Shown here: positions 54,952-63,870 of the stretch, piece after piece
Layout: each line of letters opens with the position of its first letter
Position numbering within the stretch: position 1 is the stretch's first letter
From: Leeuwenhoekiella blandensis MED217
GTDB lineage: Bacteria; Bacteroidota; Bacteroidia; Flavobacteriales; Flavobacteriaceae
Length of the DNA: 64,000 nucleotides
NCBI RefSeq assembly: GCF_000152985.1
Contig: NZ_CH672395.1
Coordinates: forward strand, 700,678-764,677
Direction of reading: 5' to 3'
Translations under genes and position numbers: made by a program
Notes under the pieces: model-generated
Told to the model about the DNA's origin: nothing
Database searches by the model: none
Seen by the model: only the letters and a program-made list of their open reading frames with translations

Positions 54952-56316
54952 ATGAAAATTAGAAATATATTATATAGTGCTGTTTGCTTCAGCCTATTTG
55001 CGGTAGGTTGTGCAGACGATTTTGTCGAAACTACCCCCACTACGAATCTTCCTGGTGAAAGTATTATTACTGACGTTTCATCTGCTGAAAGTGCTCTTAT
55101 AGGAATGTATGGAGCCTTACAATTAGGTCGTAACTATGGTGGGTATGATACTTTTGTTACTGGTTTATATGCAGATGAAATTTCGCATACCGGTTCTTTC
55201 CCCAGTTTGGCTGAGATAGGAGGTAACGATCCTGCTCTTAATAACACAGATGTTACTACTTATTGGAATAACCATTATTCTGCGATTTATGATGCTAACT
55301 TAATCATTAATTCTGTGGTTAATCCAGATTTCGGAATAAGTCAAGAGTCTCAGGAGAGAATTGGTGGTCAGGCATTAGCTGCTCGGGCACTGCTATATTA
55401 CAAATTAGTAAAGACTTTTGGCGGTGTTCCTTTGGTGACAGATGCGTTTACGACTTCTTCTGATATCGACAACAACCCGGTTCCTAGAAGCTCTGTTGCT
55501 GAAGTTTATTCTCAAATTATGTCTGATGTTTCGGCAGCTGTAAATCAAATACCGGATGGATTAGGTATTTATTTTTTTAACAAAAATGCAGCTAGAGTGT
55601 TGAAAGCTAAGATAGAAATGGAGATGGGAAATTACTCTCAGGCAGAATCAACTTTGGCTCCTGTTTTAAGTGCGGGATATAGTTTAGAGAGCGATTATGC
55701 AGCATTATTTGGTAATCCGGCTTCAGGAAGTGGCTTGGTAGCTAGTAGTTCAGAAACTATATTTGCTATCGATTTTAATGAAACTGACGGAAGTAATCAT
55801 GCTTTCTTTTATTTAGATGCAGGTAGGGGAGAGGTTGGACCTAGTGCTCTTCTGACTGCAGAATTTGAAGACGGTGATACAAGAGCTAATCTAATTACTT
55901 CTGCTAACGATATAGGTAAATACGGAGATCCTGGTAATGGAAGCGATGATGCTTATGTGTTTAGGTATGCAGATGTTCTTTTGATGAAAGCTGAGTTAGC
56001 AGCGAGAAGAAATGATCCGGCTGCATCATCTTTTATCAACCAGGTTAGACAGCGAGCAGGTGAAGATCTTCCTGCTGTAACTTTAACTTCGGCTAATGTG
56101 GTGGAAGCTATAGCGCACGAACGTTTTGTGGAGTTTTATGCAGAATCATCAGATCGTTATTTTACAATAACTAGATTAGGCATTGCGGATGAAGTGGTTC
56201 AGTCAAAACCAAGTAGTGTATTTATTGCAGAGCGTAATAATCTCTTTCCAATCCCTCAACAAGAGATTGAAAGAAATTCTGCTATAGGGGTCGAAGATCA
56301 AAATCCTGGATACTAA
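54952..56316 (+). CDS. SusD/RagB-like surface lipoprotein (pair 1)
   Basis: A 454-residue protein. The lipoprotein signal (FAVGC) is followed by the helical SusD core: ALIGMYGALQLGRNYGG, YYKLVKTFGGVPLVTDAF, and the C-terminal RYADVLLMKAELAARRNDP and AIAHERFVEFYAESSDRYFT. It forms the lid of the SusC channel encoded just upstream. It ends NPGY, as in many SusD proteins, and is followed by an intrinsic terminator. Confidence 0.95.
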   Translation: MKIRNILYSAVCFSLFAVGCADDFVETTPTTNLPGESIITDVSSAESALIGMYGALQLGRNYGGYDTFVTGLYADEISHTGSFPSLAEIGGNDPALNNTDVTTYWNNHYSAIYDANLIINSVVNPDFGISQESQERIGGQALAARALLYYKLVKTFGGVPLVTDAFTTSSDIDNNPVPRSSVAEVYSQIMSDVSAAVNQIPDGLGIYFFNKNAARVLKAKIEMEMGNYSQAESTLAPVLSAGYSLESDYAALFGNPASGSGLVASSSETIFAIDFNETDGSNHAFFYLDAGRGEVGPSALLTAEFEDGDTRANLITSANDIGKYGDPGNGSDDAYVFRYADVLLMKAELAARRNDPAASSFINQVRQRAGEDLPAVTLTSANVVEAIAHERFVEFYAESSDRYFTITRLGIADEVVQSKPSSVFIAERNNLFPIPQQEIERNSAIGVEDQNPGY

Positions 56317-56341
56317 AACAATTTAAGTTTATATTGAATTG

Positions 56342-56371
56342 AAACCGCCCAAATTGGGCGGTTTTTTTATG
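56342..56371 (+). terminator. Intrinsic terminator of SusC/SusD pair 1
   Basis: AAACCGCCCAA pairs with TTGGGCGGTTT, followed by a T-run. Nearly the same hairpin ends pair 2 at 61167. Confidence 0.88.
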
Positions 56372-56511
56372 CGATAATAGTTAGTCAAATTATTGATGTT
56401 AATTAAACTCTTGAAGTATGAGCTAATTGCTTTGTGTAAGGTGTATGTTTCTTAATTTCAGTTATTTGTAAATTTTAACTATGATTAAAATATATTCAAC
56501 AAAAATTCTAT

Positions 56512-56521
56512 AACGTTGTAG
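56512..56521 (+). promoter_or_regulatory. Conserved 10-mer upstream of susC copy 2
   Basis: AACGTTGTAG, identical to the element at 51751 and at nearly the same distance from the susC ATG. Confidence 0.45.
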
Positions 56522-56597
56522 GATCGTTAGTTAAATCTTGTTTTTAGGCATGTTTTTGCATATTTATGAATTGGTGTTGTGATTTTCTTATGATTTT

Positions 56598-56934
56598 TAT
56601 TGCGGTTCTAAGAAACTTTTATGATGTTTGTGACGGCTAATTCAAATAAATTAATTTATGAAATCAAAAATTACGTGGTGCTTGGCGCTAGGTTTGCTGT
56701 TTTTAACACAGTTGACTTTCGCTCAGCAAAAACTGTTACCGGAACGGTAACTGATGGGGAGGGATTACCACTCCCTGGTGTAAACATTGTGGTTCAAGGA
56801 ACTACAAATGGTACTCAAACAGATTTTGATGGTAATTACTCCATCAATGCACAGGTAAATCAAGTTTTGGTGTTTACCTATGTAGGTTTTGAAGAGCAAC
56901 AAAAAACTGTAGGATCTGCTTCTACAATTAATGT
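56598..56934 (+). repeat. Duplicated susC 5' block, copy 2
   Basis: 337 bp matching 51838-52176. It has two single-base deletions relative to copy 1: one T in the leader and one base at about 56728, inside the coding sequence. Confidence 0.85.
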
Positions 56935-59617
56935 GCAAATGACCGCAGGTGAAGCTCTTGATGAAGTTGTAGTTGTTGGTTATGGAACTAGAGATAAAAC
57001 AGACGTTGTTGGTTCTGTTGCTCAAGTTTCTGGGGATATTTTAGAGAATAGACCAGTAGCAAACATCGTTGATGGACTTCAAGGTCAAGTTGCAGGTTTG
57101 CAGATCTTCTCATCTTCAGGTGAGCCAGGTGCAACCCCAAGTATACGCTTGAGAGGAAACGGTTCTTTGGGAGCTGGTTCTACTCCTCTTATATTACTTG
57201 ATGGTTTTCAGGTAGATGCTGCAATTTTTACCAGACTAAACCCGACAGATATTCAGGATGTGACAGTTTTAAAGGATGCTTCTGAAACTGCGATCTATGG
57301 TTCTAGAGCAGCAAATGGTGTAGTATTAATTACGACTAAAAAGGGACGTAAGAATGCAGAGCCAGTTATTAATGTTGGTGTTCAGTATGGTTTTTCAAAT
57401 CTGGCAAACACTGATTTCTTTGAGCGTCTTATGAATACAGAGCAGCTTACCAATTTCTGGGTAGATGCTGGTATCTATAGTCAAGGACAAATCGATGGCA
57501 TCTTAGCTGAAAATAATGCTGATACAAGATGGTATAAGTACTATTATAAGGAAGATGTTCCTATGCAGCAAGTTAATATTAGTGCGCAAGGAGGTAGTGA
57601 AAAAACTTCTTATTTCATTTCTGGTGCTTACTATGGGCAGGAAGGTTTAGCGTATAGATCTGATTTTGAAAGATTTAACCTTAGAAGTAATGTGACTACA
57701 AATATTACGGATTGGTTAAAAACCGGGATCAATATCGGTATGGCTTATGTGACAGATGAAACAAATCCTTATGGGTCAAATAGTACGAATCGTGGTTTGG
57801 CACCTTTAGCTCAGCCATTTTATTCTCCAATCAATCCTGAAACAGGAGGGCGTTATGAAGGAGTGATTCCTGGTTGGAATAGATATGATCCGGTCTATTT
57901 AGCAAATAAGAATCCGTACGATCGTAACCGTTTTCAGGTTAACCCTTCTGCATTTTTAGAATTATCGCCTCTGGATGGATTGACAATGCGTTCTGCTATT
58001 GGGTTTGATGGTTTTGATGAAAGAGAGACTGACAGAAGATTGCCTTCAAATGTTGGATCTTTGAATAATGGACGAACAGATGAGGCCTTCAGAAGAGATG
58101 TCTTGATGACTGTGTCGAACACTGTTGAATATGATTTTAACATTGCTGAAAGACATGAGCTAACGGTTTTAGGTGGGCATGAATTTTCTGATTTTAATAG
58201 AGAGCGTTTTGCTGCTATTTCTACTGGTCAAACAGATGATCGCCTTATTTTATTGGAGCAAGGACCTACTAATAGAGATGTAGAGCATTATAAGGAAGAG
58301 TGGAGTTTGGAGTCCTTTTTCGGACGATTAACCTATGGTTTTGATGGGAAGTATTTTGTGAATGCTACAATTCGTGAAGACGGCTCTTCTCGTTTTGGGC
58401 GTGATAATAGAAAGGCTACGTTTTGGGCAGTTGGAGCACGTTGGAATGTGATTAATGAAAACTTTTTAACCGATGTTAATTGGTTAGATAATTTAGTTTT
58501 AAGAGCTAACATTGGTACTTCTGGTAACTCAGATATTGGATTTTATAATAGTTATGCGCTTGTTGGTACTAATCAATACCAAGGACAAACGGGATGGCAA
58601 TTAAATACTCCGGGGAATCCTGGTTTACAGTGGGAGAGCCAAGAGGCTGCCTCAGTTGGTTTAGAGTTAGGATTATTCAACAAGTTAAGAGCAACTGTTG
58701 AATACTATGAGCGTACAACTTCAAATATGTTGATCGATGTACCTTATCCGTATACCACAGGTTTCGATGAGGTTACTGAAAATACAGGGTCTCTTAAGAA
58801 CTATGGTTTTGACGTAGCGTTAGAATTTGATGTTGTGAAGAATGAGGACTTATCGATTACTCCTTACGTAACCTTGAACTATAACCAAAATAAAGTTACA
58901 GAGTTATTCCAAGGTCGTGATTACTGGATTATTCCTAATACAGGAGTTTCTTGGGCGGTAGGTCAGCCTGTAAGTTATTTCTATCCAGTATTTGCTGGTG
59001 TGAATCCAGATAATGGTGATGCGGAATGGTATTTACCTAATGAAGATCCAGATCAGATTGTTAATAATAGACAAGATCCTGATGCAGTAACTAATCAGTT
59101 TAATACTGCTGCGCTTCAGCAGAATACAGGAATTGATCGTTATGCGCCTTTTAATGGTGGATTTGGATTAAGAGCAAATTATAAAGGAATTTTCTTGCAG
59201 TCTCACTTTGCCTTCAGTAGTGGCAAGTATATGATCAATAACGGAAGATATTTCTTTGAAAATCCTAATGTTTTTGCTGGGTTTAATCAAAATGATAGAG
59301 TACAAGATTTTTGGAGAGAACCCGGAGATCAAACTTTATTCCCAAGAGCTAATGTTCAGTTTACGCAATTTGATTCAAACTTAATTGAAGATGCTTCGTT
59401 CATTCGTATGAAAACTTTGACTTTAGGGTATAATTTCCCGCAAGAGTTGATGCGTCAGATTGGTTTTGTTGATAATGTGAAAGTTTATATGACAGGAAGA
59501 AACTTGCTAACTTGGACGAAGTACTTAGGTCCAGATCCTGAAGTTGATACGAATGTTGCGTTAGGAACTAACCCAAATACCAAACAATTGATATTTGGAG
59601 TAGACTTTCAATTTTAG
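56658..59617 (+). CDS. SusC-like TonB-dependent transporter with frameshifted signal peptide
   Basis: From ATG 56658 the same signal peptide as copy 1 is read (MKSKITWCLALGLLFLTQLT), but a one-base deletion near 56728 (CAGAAAAC became CAAAAAC) leads to a stop after 30 codons. The correct frame resumes at KTVTGTVTDGEGLPLPG and stays open to 59617: plug (ALDEVVVVGYGTRDKTDVVG, VLKDASETAIYGSRAANGVV) and barrel ending GVDFQF. An ATG at 56621 opens the downstream frame but gives no signal peptide. The rest shows no decay and the SusD partner is intact, so the event is recent, a sequencing error, or bypassed by slippage. Confidence 0.85.
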
Positions 59618-59641
59618 TAATAAAAATTAAAAATTCTAGAA

Positions 59642-61132
59642 ATGAATATATTTAAAAATATTATAAAGTGTCTTCTGGTATCGGTTGCGCTTGTGGGTTG
59701 TGATGATCTTGAGCGTTTTCCATATGATTCTATTGAACAGACACAATCATTCCAAACTGTAGGAGATGCTGCGACTTGGAATACCGGCCTATATGCCAGT
59801 TTGAGAGGAAGTGTTTACGGAGCATTTACATATGCGACAGACATTCAGGCAGATCAATTAAATTTAACACTTGAATATGGTAACCGTAATGGTTTTCCAT
59901 ATCGATGGGAAGGGTTTTTAGCAGATGATGGTTTATTAGCTGGTCATTGGAGCAATTATTATTCGGCTATAAATAATATTAATGTAGCTTTGGCTGGTTT
60001 TGAAACAATTGTTACGGAGGATGAAGCTGAGGAAGATGAGCTTGATCAATACAGAGCTGAGGCTTATTTGGCAAGAGCTTTTTACTATCATAATTTAGTT
60101 GTGCGATTTGCGCAAGATTATGATCCATCATCAGCGGCTTCAGATTTAGGAGTGCCAATTGTTTTGGAATACGATTTGCAGGCAAGACCCTCAAGAAATA
60201 CTGTTGAAGAGGTTTACCAGCAAATATTAGCAGATATCGACGCTGCGAGACCAGCTTTATCTCAAGTTGCTGGTAGCTCTGGTGCCCAGCGTTTCAATAT
60301 TGATATCTTACGTGCTTTAGAGGCTCGTGTTAGATTTTATATGCACGACTGGCAAGGCGCTAAGGCGTTAGCAGATCAGTTAATTGGTTCAGGACGTTAT
60401 CCTTTGATCACAACTGAGGAGGGCCTTAACAGAATGTGGACTAATGATTTTTCTCAAGAAGTGATTATGCAACTTTTTGTTAGTGCGCCTAATGAATTGG
60501 CTAATGTTAATGATGTTTATTTAAGATATAATGGTGCTGATGATGTTTTCTTACCTGATGCTATACCTGCACAATGGGTTGTAGATATGTATGAGGATGA
60601 TGATATCCGTAAAAATGTATATTTTACAAATGATGAAACGGTAAGAATTAGTGGGTTGGAGTATTCAGATATTTGGATAGTAAATAAATATCCAGGTAAT
60701 CCAGAATTGTTTACAGCTGCGAATACAAATTATCAACAGGCGCCTAAGGTATTTAGAGTGGCGGAGATGTATTTGATCTCTGCGGAAAGTGCTTTGAATA
60801 TTCCTGGAGCGAATGCTTTAACTCCTTTAAACGCGCTACGTCAAGCAAGAGGACTTGATGCCGTTAGTGTTTCGGGTGACGCACTTCAAACAGCGGTTAG
60901 AGATGAGCGGTTTAGAGAGCTTGCTTTCGAAGGTTTCCGTCTTGATGACTTAAAAAGATGGGACGAGGGCTTTACGCGTAGAGATCCTCAAAATGAGATG
61001 TTGTTATTACAAGGCGAAAATACTTTTACTAAAAGTGTAGAGGCATCTAATCCTAAATTTATATGGGGTATTCCTACATTTGACATAACTATTAACCCGA
61101 ATTTAGCTGATCAGCAAAATCCAGGATGGTAA
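59642..61132 (+). CDS. SusD/RagB-like surface lipoprotein (pair 2)
   Basis: A 496-residue protein: lipoprotein signal (VALVGC), then SusD features EAYLARAFYYHNLVVRF, FRVAEMYLISAESALNI, DERFRELAFEGFRLDDLKRW and the ending QQNPGW. It starts 24 bp after the frameshifted susC, with which it would form one transporter. The DLKRW region fits SusD proteins for glycans, but substrate is not determinable. Confidence 0.95.
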   Translation: MNIFKNIIKCLLVSVALVGCDDLERFPYDSIEQTQSFQTVGDAATWNTGLYASLRGSVYGAFTYATDIQADQLNLTLEYGNRNGFPYRWEGFLADDGLLAGHWSNYYSAINNINVALAGFETIVTEDEAEEDELDQYRAEAYLARAFYYHNLVVRFAQDYDPSSAASDLGVPIVLEYDLQARPSRNTVEEVYQQILADIDAARPALSQVAGSSGAQRFNIDILRALEARVRFYMHDWQGAKALADQLIGSGRYPLITTEEGLNRMWTNDFSQEVIMQLFVSAPNELANVNDVYLRYNGADDVFLPDAIPAQWVVDMYEDDDIRKNVYFTNDETVRISGLEYSDIWIVNKYPGNPELFTAANTNYQQAPKVFRVAEMYLISAESALNIPGANALTPLNALRQARGLDAVSVSGDALQTAVRDERFRELAFEGFRLDDLKRWDEGFTRRDPQNEMLLLQGENTFTKSVEASNPKFIWGIPTFDITINPNLADQQNPGW

Positions 61133-61166
61133 TTAATTAAACATATTTGTTTTAATACAAAAAGAG

Positions 61167-61192
61167 AACCGCCCAATTGGGCGGTTTTTTTT
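61167..61192 (+). terminator. Intrinsic terminator of SusC/SusD pair 2
   Basis: AACCGCCCAA directly followed by TTGGGCGGTT, a perfect 20-bp palindrome, then a run of T to 61192. Confidence 0.9.
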
Positions 61193-61231
61193 ATGTCATA
61201 CTTTTCCAAGTTTCTTTACGTTTAATTGTCC

Positions 61232-61239
61232 TATTTTTG
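61232..61239 (+). promoter_or_regulatory. Promoter -7 box of the porin gene
   Basis: TATTTTTG matches TAnnTTTG; the predicted start falls near 61244, just before ATG codons at 61246 and 61255. It excludes the more upstream start at 61177. Confidence 0.55.
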
Positions 61240-61254
61240 GACCAAATGATTGTA

Positions 61255-63207
61255 ATGCGATACTTTGTTTTATTTTTCTTTCTTATAGCAACCTCCTTGT
61301 CGCTTCAAGCTCAAGATGCACGTTTTAATCGGGACGGTGTTATGCGAGATACTTTAGATAAGCAGCGTTCTGCTCGATCTCCAAAACGAGAAAAGCAGGA
61401 GCGCCCAGCAATAGATCTTTATAAAATTATCTCAGTAGAAAATGACACGACTGTTGTAGATACTTCACTTACTGTAGAAAAATTGTATAAATACAATTAC
61501 TTGCGTAAAGATAATTTTGAGTTATTACCATTTTCAAACGAAGGACAGACCTACAATACCTTGGCTTATGATTTTTCTACACAAAACATCAGGCCGCTTT
61601 TTGGTGCGCGTGCACGTCATTTTAACTATATGGAAGTCGCTGATATAAATTACTATCAGGTGCCAACACCATTGACGGAGTTGTATTATAAGAGTGTATT
61701 CTCTCAAGGGCAAAATTTGGATGCCTTTTTTACAATGAACAAATCCAAGCGTTTCAATTTCTCTATTGCTTACAAAGGGCTTCGCAGTTTAGGAAAGTAT
61801 CAAAATTTTCTAACGAGTACAGGAAATTTCAGATTTACGCTTAACTATCAAACAAAGAATAAGCGCTACGATCTAAAAGCGCATTATGTAGCTCAGGATT
61901 TGATGAATCAGCAAAACGGTGGATTGACCGATCAGGCACTGCTGAATTTCGCCAGCGGCAATTCTCAATTTAATGATAGAGCACGACTTTCTGTTAATTT
62001 TGAAGATGCTGAAAACATACTTGATGGTGCGCGCTTTTATTTAAATCAGCGGTACGATCTGATTCCACAAAATGATAGCATCTCCAAAAACCGAATACAA
62101 GTTGGGCATATTCTCAATTATGAAGATAAATTCTATAGATATGAGCAGGCTTCTCCCGCAACAGCCTTGTTTGGTAATTCCTTTGTGACGTCAAATCTGG
62201 TAGATCGTACCGACCTTGAAGAGTTTAATAATCGTGTGTTTGTCGAATATTCCAATGACATATTGGGGACTTTAAACTTCCAAGCAAACCATACCTATTA
62301 TAATTACGGGTATAATTCGGTTCTAATTCAAGAAGAGGGACGTATTCCTAATGGTATTCAAGGTGATTTAATTGCTGTGGGTGCTGCTTATAAAAAAATG
62401 TATAGAGGTTTTCAGTTAAAAGGTGAAGCGCAAACAAATGTTGTGGGTGATTTCTCTGGATTAGATTTTAAGGCAGAAGCTTCTTATGAATTAAAGGATA
62501 AAGCTAACTTTTCAGGAGGTATACATATCAATTCGGCGCCTGCAAATTATAATCATTTGCTCTATCAAAGCAGTTACGAGAATTACAATTGGTTTAATGC
62601 AGAAGCTTATGATAATGTAAAAACCAGTTCGCTGTATTTTAATATGCAATCTAATAATTGGCTAAACGCATCGGCTGAGTTGGTTAATATAGCAGATTAT
62701 GCCTATTTCGCTAAGAACGATTTGGGGTTAACCCAATCTTTTCAGGCGGGAGAAAATGTTACATATTTAAAGCTGAAACTTAATAAGGAGTTCAGATTCG
62801 GAAAATTTGCACTTGATAATACGGTAGCGTATCAAAACGTAAGTTCGGGTATGAGTTATTTGAATGTACCCGAAGTGATCACGCGCAATACGTTATATTA
62901 TACAGATCAATGGTTTCAAAAAGCCCTTTTTGTACAAACCGGTTTCAGGTTTAATTATTTTACTGAGTACAATATGAATGCTTACGATCCTGTTTTAGCT
63001 GAATTCTATGTTCAAAATGATCAGCAACTGGGTGGATTCCCATTGTTGGATCTATTTTTCAATATGAAAGTGCGTCAGACGCGCATCTTTTTTATTGCCG
63101 AACATATCAATTCTTTGGTAAGTCCTTCAGATTATTATTCAGCACCGGGTTATCCCTATCGTGATTTCACGTTTCGCTTTGGTCTGGTGTGGAATTTCTT
63201 TTTATAG
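61255..63207 (+). CDS. Putative porin (Bacteroidota family)
   Basis: About 650 residues. A signal peptide (MRYFVLFFFLIATSLSLQAQ) is followed by a charged stretch and a predicted outer-membrane barrel: repeated aromatic-rich strands (FNFSIAYKGLRSLGKYQNF, YDLKAHYVAQDLMNQQNGG) ending FRFGLVWNFFL. The pattern fits a Bacteroidota family annotated as putative porin. ATG 61255 gives the cleanest signal peptide; ATG 61246 would add three residues. Monocistronic behind a strong terminator. Confidence 0.8.
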   Translation: MRYFVLFFFLIATSLSLQAQDARFNRDGVMRDTLDKQRSARSPKREKQERPAIDLYKIISVENDTTVVDTSLTVEKLYKYNYLRKDNFELLPFSNEGQTYNTLAYDFSTQNIRPLFGARARHFNYMEVADINYYQVPTPLTELYYKSVFSQGQNLDAFFTMNKSKRFNFSIAYKGLRSLGKYQNFLTSTGNFRFTLNYQTKNKRYDLKAHYVAQDLMNQQNGGLTDQALLNFASGNSQFNDRARLSVNFEDAENILDGARFYLNQRYDLIPQNDSISKNRIQVGHILNYEDKFYRYEQASPATALFGNSFVTSNLVDRTDLEEFNNRVFVEYSNDILGTLNFQANHTYYNYGYNSVLIQEEGRIPNGIQGDLIAVGAAYKKMYRGFQLKGEAQTNVVGDFSGLDFKAEASYELKDKANFSGGIHINSAPANYNHLLYQSSYENYNWFNAEAYDNVKTSSLYFNMQSNNWLNASAELVNIADYAYFAKNDLGLTQSFQAGENVTYLKLKLNKEFRFGKFALDNTVAYQNVSSGMSYLNVPEVITRNTLYYTDQWFQKALFVQTGFRFNYFTEYNMNAYDPVLAEFYVQNDQQLGGFPLLDLFFNMKVRQTRIFFIAEHINSLVSPSDYYSAPGYPYRDFTFRFGLVWNFFL

Positions 63208-63211
63208 GGTT

Positions 63212-63230
63212 TTGCTGTTTTTGACAGCAA
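63212..63230 (+). terminator. Small hairpin after the porin gene
   Basis: TTGCTGT pairs with ACAGCAA around TTTTG-like loop, 5 bp after the porin stop. No T-run follows, so termination is uncertain. Confidence 0.4.
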
Positions 63231-63310
63231 CCGGGCTTTCGCTACTCGCTTTATTGCGCTTTTGGTAGCGCAATAAGAGCTCAAACATGCCGCTCAATCC
63301 CTAACCCAAG
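63231..63310. repeat. Structured intergenic element with long hairpin
   Basis: CCGGGCTTTCGCTACTCGC leads into a 10-bp perfect stem TTATTGCGCT/AGCGCAATAA (63251-63276), followed by GAGCTCAAACATGCCGCTC and AATCCCTAACCC. Similar hairpins framed by GGGCTTTCGCTAC-like and CTCAATCCCTAAC-like arms recur in flavobacterial intergenic regions as I remember them; only one copy is in this window. It could be a mobile small element or a structured RNA. Confidence 0.45.
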
Positions 63311-63520
63311 CTTTTTTTCGTGCTAATTGCTATTGTTTTCTGTGCAGTTCATCGAGTAAATCCAGTAAAATTCGGGATTTTGCTTTTTTAGAAGCTGCTT
63401 CGATCGTTTGTTATTTTGATTGTATGAGTATATCTAGAAGTTTTTCCAAAAACTTTAAGAATGTAATCAACTGTAAACAAGGCAGTAGTAAATTAATTTA
63501 AAAATACTTTCAAAAAGTGC
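63311..63520. other. Non-coding AT-rich stretch before the promoter array
   Basis: No open frame of note. The only symmetric feature is AAGTTTTTccAAAAACTT (63438-63455), a dyad that may be a hairpin or binding site. Confidence 0.5.
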
Positions 63521-63550
63521 TTGTGGGGTTAGATAATCGTTCTATATTTG
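63521..63550 (+). promoter_or_regulatory. Tandem promoter P1
   Basis: TTG (63521-63523), 19 bp, TATATTTG (63543-63550), followed by CGCCTCC. Confidence 0.75.
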
Positions 63551-63723
63551 CGCCTCCAAAATCGGATATAAAAAACGGTTTTACGTTCATAGAAATGCAG
63601 ATAAAGTAAAGTGCCTCCGGGTTGATCTCGTGGGGAATTTACTAATGATAGAATTTTTGTTTTAGACAAGTCATTGGTTGTGAAATCCATTTGACGGCGT
63701 CAAAAATAAAGTTTAAAAAAAGC

Positions 63724-63755
63724 TTGTTTATAAAGGGAAAAGGGTAGTATCTTTG
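63724..63755 (+). promoter_or_regulatory. Tandem promoter P2
   Basis: TTG (63724-63726), 21 bp, TATCTTTG (63748-63755), followed by CCCTCCCG. Confidence 0.75.
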
Positions 63756-63838
63756 CCCTCCCGTTTTTCGGCAAGGAAAGCGGATTAGTTCTTAGAAAAG
63801 CGACTAAAAAAAGGCCCAAAAAAAACTTTAAATTTTAT

Positions 63839-63870
63839 TTGTTTAGTAATAAAAAAGGTTTGTATATTTG
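63839..63870 (+). promoter_or_regulatory. Tandem promoter P3
   Basis: TTG (63839-63841), 21 bp, TATATTTG (63863-63870), followed by CAGCCGC. Confidence 0.75.

Larger units (their letters stand above)
56317..56657. other. 341-bp intergenic region between the two SusC/SusD pairs
   Basis: It holds a terminator (56342-56371), the AACGTTGTAG element (56512-56521), and from 56598 the start of the duplicated susC block. The rest is AT-rich with no gene. Confidence 0.6.

Noticed and set aside
56721..56735. Programmed transcriptional slippage at the susC A tract
   Set aside because: Only five consecutive A are present, shorter than tracts known to cause efficient polymerase slippage; kept as a remote possibility only.
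51899..61132. SusC/SusD pairs as a polysaccharide utilisation locus
   Set aside because: No glycoside hydrolase, lyase, sulfatase or regulator is adjacent; the GH113-like gene is over 45 kb away, so no substrate can be assigned.
61177..61254. Upstream start of the porin gene
   Set aside because: The extension begins within the terminator hairpin of the preceding operon and upstream of the -7 box, and it would bury the signal peptide.
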